Positions 24,248 through 34,006 of a DNA stretch of 64,000 bases are shown here, in pieces. Within the stretch, counting starts at the first letter, position 1; every line of letters starts with the position of its first letter. The position numbers and the translations under genes were made by a program. This stretch comes from Lawsonella sp012842085 (GTDB taxonomy: Bacteria > Actinomycetota > Actinomycetes > Mycobacteriales > Mycobacteriaceae). The notes under the pieces were generated by a model. It had not been told where the DNA came from, did not search any database, and saw only the letters and a list, made by a program, of their open reading frames with translations. Location: NCBI GenBank assembly GCA_036749735.1, contig DAINXV010000001.1:434001-498000 (forward strand). The letters run 5' to 3'.

Positions 24248-26866
24248 CTACTCGACTGGTGCCGGGCTGGCCGGGTCGACGGAGGTGCTGATGGGATCGA
24301 TGCTGCCATCGTCCTCCTCGGCTTTATCCTCAGCTTCGTCGGCGGCGGATTTTTCACCGGGGACGCTTTCGAAAGTGAAGTTAGCCTCCTCATGGGAGCC
24401 TTCGCCATCCCAGCCCTCAACATCAACCTTAATAAGGTCGCCAGCGTTGTATTCACCGAAGATGATGCGCTCGGAGAGCTCATCGTCGATGTAGCGCTGA
24501 ATGGTGCGGCGGAGCGGACGGGCACCCAACACCGGATCGAATCCACGCTTGGCGAGGAGACGTTCGGCCTTGTCGGAAACCTCCAGGTGCAGATCCTGGC
24601 CCTTGAGCTGTTCCCGAACTCCGTCCAGCATGAGCTCAACCATCTGAAGAATGTCCTCTTCGGTGAGCTGGCGGAAGACGATGACGTCATCAATGCGGTT
24701 CAGGAACTCGGGACGGAAGTGCTTCTTCATGCCGTCGCGAACCTTGTTCTGCATGCGCTGGTAGTTGTCTTCATCAGCGTTGCTGGAATCCTGGAATCCC
24801 ATGCCAACGGCCTTGGAAATATCCTGGGTACCAATGTTTGAGGTGAAAATGATGACGGTGTTGCGGAAGTCCACTTCGCGGCCTTGACCGTCCGTCATGC
24901 GGCCTTCATCGAGCACCTGCATGAGGGAGTCGTAGACGCGGTTGTGGGCTTTCTCGATCTCGTCGAAGAGCACCACGGAGAACGGCTTGCGGCGTACCTT
25001 TTCGGTAAGCTGGCCGCCCTCTTCATAACCCACATAACCAGGGGAAGTACCGAACAGTCGGGACACCGTGTACTGGTCGTGGAATTCACCCATGTCGATG
25101 GAGATGAGCGCATCTTCGTCACCGAAGAGGAACTCTGCCAACGCCTTGGAAAGCTCTGTCTTACCGACACCGGACGGGCCGGCAAAGATGAAGGTACCGG
25201 CCGGGCGCTTCGGGTCTTTCAGACCGGCGCGGGTGCGGCGAATAGCCTTCGACACGGCCCTAACTGCTTCATCCTGTCCGATGATCCGCTTGTGGATCTC
25301 GTCTTCCATATTGAGCAGACGCTTGGACTCGGATTCGGTGAGTTTGGCCACCGGAATACCAGTCCAGTTGGCAAGCACTTCGGCGATCTTCTCATCGTCC
25401 ACGATGGCATCGGAAGCGGACTCGTCGTCGCGCCACTCTTGTTCGCGTTCTTTTCGCTGTGCGATGAGTTTCTTTTCATCGTCGCGGAGTGCAGCAGCCT
25501 TCTCGAAGTCCTGGTTGTCAATAGCGGACTCTTTCTGGCCGCGCACTTCGGCGATCTTGTCGTCGAATTCGCGCAGATCTGGTGGGGCCGTCATGCGCTT
25601 AATGCGGAGCCGGGCGCCCGACTCATCAATCAAGTCGATGGCCTTATCCGGCAAGTAACGGTCCGTGATGTAGCGGGAGGAAAGATCCACAGCAGCGCGA
25701 ATAGCATCATCGGTAATCGTCACCTTGTGATGCTGTTCGTAGCGGTCGCGCAGACCTTTCAGAATGTCGATAGCCATTTCCTGGGTCGGCTCCGGCACCT
25801 GAATGGGCTGGAAGCGACGCTCCAGGGCGGCATCTTTTTCGATGTGTTGACGATACTCATCCAAAGTGGTGGCACCAATCGTTTGGATCTCGCCACGGGA
25901 GAGTTTCGGCTTCAAGATATTGGCGGCGTCAATGGAGCCCTCGGCAGCACCTGCACCCACCAGGGTGTGAATCTCATCGATGAAGATGATGATGTCGCCA
26001 CGCTGGGTGATCTCTTTGAGGACTTTCTTCATGCGCTCTTCGAAGTCACCGCGGTAGCGCGAACCGGCCACCATGGAGCTGAGGTCCAGGCTGTAGAGCT
26101 GTTTGCCGGCCAAAATGTCTGGAACATCGTCATTGGCAATGGCAATAGCAAGACCTTCCACCACCGCAGTTTTACCAACTCCCGGCTCACCAATAAGGCA
26201 GGGGTTGTTCTTGGTGCGGCGGCTCAGCACCTGCATAATGCGTTCGATTTCTTTTTCACGGCCAATGACGGGGTCCAGTTTTCCTTCCCGTGCCATGGCG
26301 GTGAGGTTCTGACCGAACTGGTCCAACACCAAGGAAGTGGATGGTGTGCGTCCACCGCGTCCCCGGGAGGGGCCACCAGTGGGAACAGATGCAGCGGCCG
26401 GCTCCGGACCGTCGGATCCTGCGGCACCTTCATATCCGTTCAAAAGCTGAATAACTGTCTGGCGCACTCGCGGCAGGTCGGCACCTAAGTTGGTGAGCAC
26501 CTGGGCAGCCACACCCTCTCCTTCACGGATGAGGCCGAGCAGAATGTGCTCGGTGCCAATGTAGTTGTGGCCAAGCTGCAGTGCTTCCCTAAGGGAGTAC
26601 TCCAGAACCTTTTTCGCACGCGGGGTGAAGGGGATGTGCCCTGACGGCGGCTGCGAATCACGGCCGATAATCTGCTCGACCTGTTCACGCACCGATTCCA
26701 GGGCAATATCCATGGATTCGAGTGCCTTCGCTGCGACACCCTCCCCCTCGTGGATGAGGCCCAATAAAATATGCTCCGTACCGATGAAATTATGGTTGAG
26801 CATGCGGGCTTCTTCTTGAGCCAGCACAACCACTCGGCGGGCGCGATCGGTAAACCGTTCGAACAT
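24248..26866 (-). CDS. clpC: ATP-dependent Clp protease ATPase ClpC
   Basis: This 872-aa Hsp100 unfoldase feeds substrates to the ClpP protease. The double Clp-N repeat (1-145) is followed by AAA+ domain 1 (GEPGVGKTAVVEG, DEIHTLVGAG). A UVR/coiled-coil middle segment (about 415-450) and AAA+ domain 2 (GPSGVGKTELSKALAEF, LFDEIEKAH) complete the protein. The tail is acidic and Ser/Pro-rich and ends without the extended mycobacterial sequence. AAGGAGAACG precedes the ATG. In M. tuberculosis clpC1 is followed upstream by lsr2 and lysS; here lsr2 is missing and another gene intervenes. Confidence 0.97.
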   Translation of the reverse strand: MFERFTDRARRVVVLAQEEARMLNHNFIGTEHILLGLIHEGEGVAAKALESMDIALESVREQVEQIIGRDSQPPSGHIPFTPRAKKVLEYSLREALQLGHNYIGTEHILLGLIREGEGVAAQVLTNLGADLPRVRQTVIQLLNGYEGAAGSDGPEPAAASVPTGGPSRGRGGRTPSTSLVLDQFGQNLTAMAREGKLDPVIGREKEIERIMQVLSRRTKNNPCLIGEPGVGKTAVVEGLAIAIANDDVPDILAGKQLYSLDLSSMVAGSRYRGDFEERMKKVLKEITQRGDIIIFIDEIHTLVGAGAAEGSIDAANILKPKLSRGEIQTIGATTLDEYRQHIEKDAALERRFQPIQVPEPTQEMAIDILKGLRDRYEQHHKVTITDDAIRAAVDLSSRYITDRYLPDKAIDLIDESGARLRIKRMTAPPDLREFDDKIAEVRGQKESAIDNQDFEKAAALRDDEKKLIAQRKEREQEWRDDESASDAIVDDEKIAEVLANWTGIPVAKLTESESKRLLNMEDEIHKRIIGQDEAVRAVSKAIRRTRAGLKDPKRPAGTFIFAGPSGVGKTELSKALAEFLFGDEDALISIDMGEFHDQYTVSRLFGTSPGYVGYEEGGQLTEKVRRKPFSVVLFDEIEKAHNRVYDSLMQVLDEGRMTDGQGREVDFRNTVIIFTSNIGTQDISKAVGMGFQDSSNADEDNYQRMQNKVRDGMKKHFRPEFLNRIDDVIVFRQLTEEDILQMVELMLDGVREQLKGQDLHLEVSDKAERLLAKRGFDPVLGARPLRRTIQRYIDDELSERIIFGEYNAGDLIKVDVEGWDGEGSHEEANFTFESVPGEKSAADEAEDKAEEDDGSIDPISTSVDPASPAPVE

Positions 26867-27217
26867 CGTTCTCCTTGCGTTTTTACGTTCTCACTTATAT
26901 GAACGTATGAGCGCGTCGATTTGTTGCATTTTTCTCAACTTTTCTGTCAGCTGAGAGCAAATCGTCAACTCTCAGAGTACGGGGGACTCTGAATAGCCTC
27001 AAACTAGCAGGTGGCTCAAGTTTTCACGAAACTGATGCGACACCTATTGGATTCCTAAATATCCATGAGAATAAAAAGAGACGCGCGTCACTTTCCGCTG
27101 GCAATGTATCGCAGAACTTGGATTCCTCAGCCCATTCTCAACGCACCCCAATGTGCCAGGTTATAGCGTGAAATGTGGAGCTTTATTGAGAAAACATGGA
27201 CGTTGTAGGAGCGCACA
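26867..27217. promoter_or_regulatory. 351-bp divergent intergenic region, clpC and enoate-reductase-like gene
   Basis: The region holds two divergent promoters. On the minus strand GGAAT (about 27055-27051) followed 18 nt later by GTT resembles a stress sigma-factor (SigH-type) promoter for clpC; this is weak evidence. A single CTTGAG half-site near 27020 recalls the HspR element, but its partner is missing. No convincing ClgR site was found. AGGAG lies just before ATG 27218. No coding capacity was seen, and no lsr2 remnant. Confidence 0.4.
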
Positions 27218-29491
27218 ATGACCAAGATCCACACCGACCCCCTGATCCAAGAACTAGTCGATAGCTACGAGGACTGGTTCCTCCCCGGGAAATGGCCCTA
27301 TAAGGGCGAAATGACGAAGAAGTTATGGCCGTACACCAAACTCTTCTCCCCCATCAAAGTCAACAAGATGACCATCAAAAACCGCATCGTGATGGCCCCC
27401 ATGGGCAACATCACCATGTGTGAGGAAACCGGTCGTCCCAATGAACAAATGATCCAGTACCTGGTGGAGCGCGCCAAGGGTGGTGTTGGCCTCATCACCA
27501 CTGGCCTCATACCAGTCTCTTTCGGCGTCGACCCTTCCATTATTGAACCCGGCGACCGGACCTACTTCCCCCGCATCGACACCGGTCGAAGTTGTTTCTC
27601 CGGCTGGCGGCAACTAGCACAAGGAGTACACGCCCACGGGGCAAAAATCTTCATCCAGCTGACCCCTGGCCTCGGCCGCGTTGGCAACCCGCAGTGCCTG
27701 GTGAACGACCTGAAACTGCCGGTCTCGGCCTCCTGGAACCCCAACTTCTATATGGGTGAAGTTCCCTGCCGTCCACTCTGCGACCGGGAAATCAAAAAGA
27801 TCGTGAAGATGGCTGGCCAGGCCGCTGCCGACGCGAAGGAGTGCGGACTGGATGGCGTCTACCTGCACGGCCACGAAGGCTACCTGCTGGACCAACTCAC
27901 CAACAGCGCCTTCAACCGGCGCAAGCTGGGTCGCTACGCCGACACCCAACAGTTCGGCATCGACCTTATTGAGGAGATCCGGGAGCGGGTTGGCCCCGAC
28001 TACCCCATCATGTACCGCATCGACCTCACCACCGCGTTGAACGAAACCTACGGGGACAAGATGCTGGAGACGGACATGAAGAAGTTCGTCAACGGCCGCA
28101 CCATCCACGACACTGTCGACTTCATGAAGAACCTGGTGAAAGCCGGCGTGGACATGTTCGACGTGGATCTGGGCTGCTACGACAACTGGTGGCTGGCACA
28201 CATGCCGAACATGATGCCGCCCGCCTGCTTCGCCGCCGTCTCCCGCTTCGTGAAGGAAGAATTCGCCAAAGACGGGGTCGTCTCCAACGCCGGACTGCCG
28301 GTACCGATTGTGGAGGTCGGCAAACTTAACTACCCGGATGTGGCCGAACAGGTGCTGCGCGACGGCAGCGCCGACATGGTGATGTTGGGTCGCCCGCTGC
28401 TGGCGGACGAAGACTGGGCCAATAAAGCCTATGCCGGCGATGTGGCCGACATTCGCCCCTGTATTGGCTGCCAGGAAGGCTGCGTCTCGGAATTCGTGAA
28501 GGGTGGACACCCCACCTGTGCCGTCAACCCCCGCACCGCCTACGAATGCCAGATGCCGAAAGAACTACCCACCCCGAAAGTGAAGAAACGGGTGTGTGTC
28601 ATCGGCGGCGGCCCGGCCGGTACCCTCACCGCAATGACCGCAGCAGAGCGCGGCCACGATGTCACCTTGGTGGAGAAGACCGGCCAGTTGGGTGGACAGA
28701 TCGTGCCCGGCTGCAAACCGGGAATCAAGTTCGACATTGAGCTCTACCTGGATTGGCTGCAACTGCAGGCTCGCAAACTGGAGGGCAAGAGCAAGAACTT
28801 CCGGGTCTTGTACAACACCGAAGCCAACGCCCAATGGGTGGCCGACCAGGACTTCGACTCCGTGGTGGTGGCGATTGGTGCCGATCCCATTAAGTTCCCG
28901 CTACCCGGTTCCGAAACCAACCGCACCGTCACCGCCACCCAGCTACTGCTGAACCCCAGCCTGTTGGAGGGCGTGGAGAAGGTCGCGATTATTGGAGGCG
29001 GCGACGTGGGCTGCGAATGCGCCTACTGGCTGCGCAAGGAGCACAACAAGGACGTGAGTGTGGTGGAGATGCTTCCCGCGTTCATGGAAAGCACCGTCAC
29101 CGCCAACCGCGGCAACCTGATCCACTACCTGGGTCGCGCTGGGGTACCGCTGCTGAACTGCACTCGCGCCGTCGGGATCCGGCCTGAGGGCTTGGATGTG
29201 GTGCGGAATGTGCACAAGTCGGTTCCCGACCCGTACATGACGTGGCATCCGGTGCTTCCCGAAAACGTGCCCAACCCGCTGGAAAAGAAAATCAAGGTGG
29301 AGGAGCAGGAGGAGACGATCCCAGCGGATCTGATCGTCTTTGCGGCTGGCCTGAAACCTCGCGATGAGTTGTTCTTCCAGCTGCAGGCGATGAATGCAGC
29401 ACCGGAAGTGCAAATGATTGGCGATGTGGTGAAACCGGGACGCGTGTTGGAGGCCACCCAGGCCGCTAACCGCGTGGGTCGGGCGCTGTAA
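27218..29491 (+). CDS. FMN/[4Fe-4S]/FAD oxidoreductase (2-enoate or 2,4-dienoyl-CoA reductase type)
   Basis: This 757-aa enzyme combines an Old Yellow Enzyme barrel (about 40-400), a [4Fe-4S] motif (Cys415, Cys418, Cys422, Cys434) and an FAD/NAD(P) module starting VCVIGGGPAGTLTAMTAAERG (about 462). A second dinucleotide site, VAIIGGGDVGCECA, follows near residue 588. Family members reduce enoates, dienoyl-CoA esters or bile-acid intermediates, or oxidise trimethylamine; the substrate here is unknown. It is about 90 residues longer than typical members, partly from an N-terminal extension of about 40 residues with several Trp. Codon use is strongly C-ending compared with clpC and lysS. It is expressed alone, between its own AGGAG site and a terminator. 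Confidence 0.88.
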   Translation: MTKIHTDPLIQELVDSYEDWFLPGKWPYKGEMTKKLWPYTKLFSPIKVNKMTIKNRIVMAPMGNITMCEETGRPNEQMIQYLVERAKGGVGLITTGLIPVSFGVDPSIIEPGDRTYFPRIDTGRSCFSGWRQLAQGVHAHGAKIFIQLTPGLGRVGNPQCLVNDLKLPVSASWNPNFYMGEVPCRPLCDREIKKIVKMAGQAAADAKECGLDGVYLHGHEGYLLDQLTNSAFNRRKLGRYADTQQFGIDLIEEIRERVGPDYPIMYRIDLTTALNETYGDKMLETDMKKFVNGRTIHDTVDFMKNLVKAGVDMFDVDLGCYDNWWLAHMPNMMPPACFAAVSRFVKEEFAKDGVVSNAGLPVPIVEVGKLNYPDVAEQVLRDGSADMVMLGRPLLADEDWANKAYAGDVADIRPCIGCQEGCVSEFVKGGHPTCAVNPRTAYECQMPKELPTPKVKKRVCVIGGGPAGTLTAMTAAERGHDVTLVEKTGQLGGQIVPGCKPGIKFDIELYLDWLQLQARKLEGKSKNFRVLYNTEANAQWVADQDFDSVVVAIGADPIKFPLPGSETNRTVTATQLLLNPSLLEGVEKVAIIGGGDVGCECAYWLRKEHNKDVSVVEMLPAFMESTVTANRGNLIHYLGRAGVPLLNCTRAVGIRPEGLDVVRNVHKSVPDPYMTWHPVLPENVPNPLEKKIKVEEQEETIPADLIVFAAGLKPRDELFFQLQAMNAAPEVQMIGDVVKPGRVLEATQAANRVGRAL

Positions 29492-29543
29492 AATGTCGAA
29501 AACCCTCTTGCCGATGGCAACAATTCAATAAGTTTCCAAAAAG

Positions 29544-29590
29544 AGGGGGCGGGCTGCAACTTTTCGCAGCCCGCCCCCTAATGTTTTACT
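29544..29590. terminator. Strong terminator between the oxidoreductase and lysS
   Basis: A perfect 14-bp G/C-rich stem (29544-29557 with 29566-29579) with an 8-nt loop is followed by AATGTTTTACT. It serves two convergent genes. Confidence 0.88.
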
Positions 29591-29633
29591 GAACTAAATT
29601 AAGGAAGTTTTCAGTTTCGATTTTTGGTGCCGG

Positions 29634-31259
29634 TTAGTTCCGCTGTTCCGGTTTCACAATCGGGAAAAGAACCGTTTCGCGAATACCCAGACCGGTAAGA
29701 GCCATCAACAAGCGGTCAATACCCATGCCGATACCGGCGGTGGGTGGCATGCCCTGCTCCATGGCTTCCAGGAAGTCCTCATCCAGTTCCATGGCTTCCT
29801 CATCGCCGGCCGCAGCCAGCCGTGCCTGGTCCACAAAACGCTCCCGCTGGATAACCGGATCCACCAACTCGGAGTAGGCGGTCGCCAATTCGAAGCCGCG
29901 CACGTAGAGATCCCACTTTTCGGTGATCCCACGCTCAGAGCGGTGATCGCGGGTCAGTGGAGAGGTTTCTACCGGGAAGTTCCGCACAAAGATGGGACCT
30001 TCCAACTGGTCTTCGCACAGGTGCTCCCAGAGTTCTTCCACCAGTTTGCCGTGCAGCCAGCCAGCACCCTCCGGCACCTCCAGACCCACCAGTTCGGCAA
30101 TGTCTTCCAGCTCGCCCACAGAAGTATCGACGGTAATATCCATGTCGAGGGTTTCGGGGAATTTGCGATGCAGCGCCTCATTCAGTGAGGGGTACATTTC
30201 GATGCTTTCCCACTTGTCGCCACCGAAATCGTATTCAGTGCCATCTGCCAGCGTGACAGTAGTGGAGCCGAAAACTTCCTCCGCCACCTCTTGGATAACC
30301 TCCCGCATCATGCGAGCAGCATCATCGTAGGTGCCGTAGGCCTGGTAGGTCTCCAGCATGGCGAATTCCGGGCTGTGGGAGGAATCGACGCCCTCATTGC
30401 GGAAGTTGCGGTTGATCTCAAAGACGCGCTCCAAGCCGCCCACCACACAGCGCTTCAGGTAAAGCTCCGGCGCAATACGCAGGTAAAGATCCATGTCGAG
30501 GGCATTGGAGTGGGTGACGAAGGGGCGTGCGGCAGCACCACCGTGCAGGGTTTGCAGCATCGGGGTTTCGACTTCCAGGAAACCACGGCGCTCCAGGGCA
30601 TGCCGGAGAGCGCGCACCACCTTAATGCGGATGACGGCATTGCGACGAGCCTCCTCCCGCATGATGAGGTCAGTGTAGCGGTGGCGGATGCGCGTATCTT
30701 CGCTGAGGTCCTTGTGGGCCACCGGAAGCGGACGGATGGACTTGGATGCCATGGCCCATTCGGTGGCCATGACGGATAGTTCGCCACGCTTGGAGCGCAC
30801 CACCCGGCCACTCACATAGACGAAGTCACCCAGGTCGACGTCAGTCTTCCACTCGCCCAGTTCTTCCTTACCGACCTCCCGCTCAGACAGCATGACCTGC
30901 AGTTGGGCAACCTCGCCCAACTTGGTGATGTCTGCAGTGTCATTCGTGATGCCTTCTTGTAGTCGGGCGAAGCACAGGCGGCCGGTGTTGCGCACAAACA
31001 GGACGCGGCCAGCAATAGTCACGAAATCTTCGGACTCGTCACCGGGCTCCAACTTGTCGTAGTCGGGGTTGTCGATAATCTCGCGCAAAGTGTGGGTGCG
31101 CGGAACAACCACCGGATAGGGTTCGCGGCGGCTGTTTCCAGCTGCCTTCTCCAGCAGGCGTTCCCGCTTATCCTTGCGGATGCGGATCTGCTCGGGGGAC
31201 TTATCGTCCTCTGCTGCGGGATTATCAGGATCTTGGGAAGTCTTATTGAGATCAGTCAC
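29634..31259 (-). CDS. lysS: Lysyl-tRNA synthetase (class II)
   Basis: This 541-aa class II synthetase has an OB-fold anticodon domain (about 85-190) and a catalytic core. Motif 2 is FRNEGVDSSHSPEFAMLE and motif 3 is GIGMGIDRLLMALTG. A charged N-terminal extension of about 45 residues precedes the domain. The start is GTG at 31259 with TATTCT 7 nt upstream and no ribosome site, which suggests a leaderless message. The mycobacterial lysX fusion partner, a lysyl-phosphatidylglycerol synthase domain, is absent, so this is the housekeeping enzyme. Confidence 0.95.
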   Translation of the reverse strand: MTDLNKTSQDPDNPAAEDDKSPEQIRIRKDKRERLLEKAAGNSRREPYPVVVPRTHTLREIIDNPDYDKLEPGDESEDFVTIAGRVLFVRNTGRLCFARLQEGITNDTADITKLGEVAQLQVMLSEREVGKEELGEWKTDVDLGDFVYVSGRVVRSKRGELSVMATEWAMASKSIRPLPVAHKDLSEDTRIRHRYTDLIMREEARRNAVIRIKVVRALRHALERRGFLEVETPMLQTLHGGAAARPFVTHSNALDMDLYLRIAPELYLKRCVVGGLERVFEINRNFRNEGVDSSHSPEFAMLETYQAYGTYDDAARMMREVIQEVAEEVFGSTTVTLADGTEYDFGGDKWESIEMYPSLNEALHRKFPETLDMDITVDTSVGELEDIAELVGLEVPEGAGWLHGKLVEELWEHLCEDQLEGPIFVRNFPVETSPLTRDHRSERGITEKWDLYVRGFELATAYSELVDPVIQRERFVDQARLAAAGDEEAMELDEDFLEAMEQGMPPTAGIGMGIDRLLMALTGLGIRETVLFPIVKPEQRN

Positions 31260-31266
31260 GCCTACT

Positions 31267-31272
31267 AGAATA
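31267..31272 (-). promoter_or_regulatory. Putative -10 box of leaderless lysS
   Basis: On the minus strand TATTCT lies 7 nt before GTG 31259, without a ribosome site. Confidence 0.45.
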
Positions 31273-31445
31273 GTGCCTTTCGCGCGGTATCCGAATCTGG
31301 GGATGTTTTAGCGGCAAAAATCCCACAAATTGGCGTATTTAAAACATTTTTATATCAATTTAAGGCATCAACAGTTACTGTGACCATAAGGAAACAAATA
31401 GGCGTTCGAGTAGAGTGCACCCCTAAAGTGCGATAGGAATAATTC

Positions 31446-32915
31446 GTGACTACTCCAAAAGAGAACCAACAAAAAGTTGAGAAAGGCTCCGAGCCGAAAT
31501 CCCGCCTCCCGCGGTGGCTCCGCGCACCCGGCCCCCAACCGCTGCTTCCCAAAGAAGAGATTGACCAGAAATATCCGCGTCTGCGGCTGCAGGTCTTCTT
31601 GGGTATTTTTATCGGCTACGCCTCCTACTACCTCATTCGCAACAACGTATCCTTAGTCGCCGCCATTCTTCAGGAAAATGGTCTCTCCAAGACCGACATT
31701 GGCATCATCGCCAACTGTCTCCTCCTGGCCTATGGCTTTAGTAAATTCTTTTCGGCCACAATTAGTGATCGCTCTAATGCGCGCTACTTCATGCCACTCG
31801 ACCTCATCCTCTCGGGTCTGACAAATATTCTGATCGCCTTCTCCATTGGAGCCACCATTTCGGTCAGTATTTTTGCAGTACTGATGACATTCAATGGCAT
31901 CTTCCAGGGAATGGGTTGGCCACCTTCCGGTCGCGTCATGGTGCATTGGTTTTCCACCTCGGAGCGCGGCTCCAAGATGGCGTTATGGAATATTGCCCAC
32001 AACGTGGGTGCAGCACTAGCAGGTGTGCTGGTGGCGGCCGCCCTCGAAATGTTCGGGAAAGAAAACTGGTCCTCCGCTTTTTGGTTCCCGGCTCTAGTGT
32101 GTTTCGTCATGGCGATTGTGGCGTTCCTGCTGATTCGGGACAATCCCCGCTCCCAGGGACTGCCGTCCATTGAGGAATACCGCAACGACCCGGCCCCGGT
32201 CGAGGTGAGCGACACGGATCGGAAAGAATCCGCCTGGTCCACCATTAAACGCCATGTGCTCACCAACCCCACCATGATCTTCCTGGCCTTGGCAAACGTC
32301 TTCGTCTACACCCTCCGCTACGGCATTGTGAGCTGGGCTCCGGTCTACATCACCCAAGTTCGTGGCGGCTCGCTGGGCGCAGGTATCGCTGGTTTCTCCA
32401 TCTTCGAGATTGCGGGCATTGCCGGCACCCTCCTGTGCGGTTGGGCGTCCGACCACATTTTCAAGGGACGTCGCTCCATCACCGGCATTGTGTTCATGGT
32501 TGGCGTCATCCTGGCGGTTCTCCTGTATTGGTTGCCCAGCGATGAAGCCCCACTGTGGATCCCCTACCTCGCACTGGCCATTGCTGGTGGCCTCATCTAC
32601 GGCCCCGTTATGCTGATTGGCTTGCAGGCCCTGGACCTCTCCCCCACGCATGTGGCCGGAACCGCTGCTGGTTTCACTGGCCTGTTCGGTTACGCCCTGG
32701 GCGCCACTTTGGCTTCCACCGGAGTTGGTGCCATTGCTGACAACTTGGGTTGGAAGTCCGCCTTCCTCTTCCTCATCATCTGTGCAATAGCTGCCATCGT
32801 GCTACTGGCACTAGTTGATAGGAAAGAGAAACACATTGTGCAAGAGGCGCGCGCTAAACGTGACCTCAAACAGGAGATTGTTGCGCAGGAGGAAACTCCC
32901 CAACCTCCCATGTAG
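31446..32915 (+). CDS. Organophosphate:phosphate antiporter, GlpT/UhpT family
   Basis: This 489-aa major facilitator with about twelve helices carries the family signature GMGWPPSGRVMVHWFSTSERG followed by ALWNIAHNVG. Early and late conserved Arg residues (YYLIRNN and TLRYGIVSW) fit organophosphate binding. Members exchange glycerol-3-phosphate or hexose phosphate for inorganic phosphate. Charged tails of about 40 residues at the N-terminus and 30 at the C-terminus face the cytoplasm. The start is GTG with a GATAGGAA site. Scavenged glycerol-3-phosphate would fit a lipase-rich lifestyle; this is inference. Confidence 0.88.
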   Translation: MTTPKENQQKVEKGSEPKSRLPRWLRAPGPQPLLPKEEIDQKYPRLRLQVFLGIFIGYASYYLIRNNVSLVAAILQENGLSKTDIGIIANCLLLAYGFSKFFSATISDRSNARYFMPLDLILSGLTNILIAFSIGATISVSIFAVLMTFNGIFQGMGWPPSGRVMVHWFSTSERGSKMALWNIAHNVGAALAGVLVAAALEMFGKENWSSAFWFPALVCFVMAIVAFLLIRDNPRSQGLPSIEEYRNDPAPVEVSDTDRKESAWSTIKRHVLTNPTMIFLALANVFVYTLRYGIVSWAPVYITQVRGGSLGAGIAGFSIFEIAGIAGTLLCGWASDHIFKGRRSITGIVFMVGVILAVLLYWLPSDEAPLWIPYLALAIAGGLIYGPVMLIGLQALDLSPTHVAGTAAGFTGLFGYALGATLASTGVGAIADNLGWKSAFLFLIICAIAAIVLLALVDRKEKHIVQEARAKRDLKQEIVAQEETPQPPM

Positions 32916-32935
32916 AAAGTGATGCGGCAGGCTTC

Positions 32936-33997
32936 TTAACGAAGTCCCAAGCTACGCAGCAAAAAGCGGAGCCCACCTTTGCGGTAAAGGTCGTCGGACC
33001 AGAAAGCCCAATTGTGGGCTCCCTTTTCAGCTATACGGAAAGTGAATCGCTTGGAGTTCTGCGAGCGGTTGACACGCCGCTGGAATTTCTTGGTCTGGTA
33101 ATTGGAGGCCCGTTCCGCGATCACCTCAAATTCGGGGAGGTCTTCGCTCCCGTTCATGGAGGTGTCGTTGCCGCACGATACACGCACCGGCATGGTGTAG
33201 CTGTCGATGTTGAGGGACGGGTCATGGTCGCGCCATTTGCCGCCCGGCCACTGGCCCCACAGCGTTTTAGGATCCATACCCACAGCCCGCGCCCCAATCC
33301 GCATTGCTGTCGATTCGATGGGGCTGGACAGCGTGTAGTACCCGCTCATGGCGTTCACGGCTGAGTATTTGTGGGGGTGACGTTGCGCCAGGTTCATAAT
33401 GCCCACGCTGCCCATAGACAACCCCACCAAAGCAGTGGAATGTTTGCGACGCGGCACCTGGAAGTTGCGTGCCAGGTAGGAGGGCAATTCCCGGGTCAAG
33501 AACGTTTCCCACTTATAGTTTTTGCCACCCGAGGGGGACTCATAGTCGGTGTAGTAGGAGCCGGCGGCATAGTCGCCCGAAATGGGGGCAACCAGGGTGA
33601 CATTCCGACGCACCAGGTGTTTCTGAAGGTTACCGTTGGCAATAAAACCGGAATGGTCGTTGCGAGTTCCGTAGCCATCCAACGCCAAAACAACCTTCGG
33701 GTTGTGGGGAGTGATGGAGGGAAGGATCTCCACCGGGATGCGTTTACCCATGGCCGGTGAATACACTTTGCACAATTGCAGGCCCCGTCCGAACTTGTTC
33801 CACTTGCAACCGGGACGCAGGTAGCTGCGATGCGAACTGGCATATTTGGCGGGCAGCGGTGCCCAAAGCGGAGATACGGGAAGCTTGTCGGCGGCGTGTG
33901 CGGCCGGGGCTGCAACAACCCCTGTTGCAACCATGCTGAGAGCCACTGCGGTGGCAGCTAGCGCGGTCATCCCCCGGCGGGTGGATATGGTCTCCAT
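32936..33997 (-). CDS. Secreted mycolyltransferase (antigen 85 / corynebacterial Cmt family)
   Basis: This 353-aa exported alpha/beta-hydrolase has a signal peptide ending APAAHA. Its sequence contains the antigen-85 hallmarks YYTDYESPSGG and KWETFLTRELPSYL, the nucleophile elbow GLSMGS and the catalytic His in KGAHNWAFW. The Glu of DLPEFEVIAERAS aligns with the catalytic acid. Such enzymes move mycolic acids from trehalose monomycolate to arabinogalactan or to another trehalose monomycolate at the cell surface. This is the clearest sign that the organism makes mycolates. An internal Cys pair (PGCKW, LQLCKV) may form a disulphide. Confidence 0.9.
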   Translation of the reverse strand: METISTRRGMTALAATAVALSMVATGVVAAPAAHAADKLPVSPLWAPLPAKYASSHRSYLRPGCKWNKFGRGLQLCKVYSPAMGKRIPVEILPSITPHNPKVVLALDGYGTRNDHSGFIANGNLQKHLVRRNVTLVAPISGDYAAGSYYTDYESPSGGKNYKWETFLTRELPSYLARNFQVPRRKHSTALVGLSMGSVGIMNLAQRHPHKYSAVNAMSGYYTLSSPIESTAMRIGARAVGMDPKTLWGQWPGGKWRDHDPSLNIDSYTMPVRVSCGNDTSMNGSEDLPEFEVIAERASNYQTKKFQRRVNRSQNSKRFTFRIAEKGAHNWAFWSDDLYRKGGLRFLLRSLGLR

Positions 33998-34006
33998 GGC
34001 GTGTGG

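Noticed and set aside
24884..26488. 534-codon open frame on the plus strand within clpC
   Set aside because: It is antisense to an unmistakable ClpC gene, has no ribosome site or family features, and reflects third-position G/C bias. Similar antisense frames lie at 15778-17250, 21747-22877 and 54191-55096.
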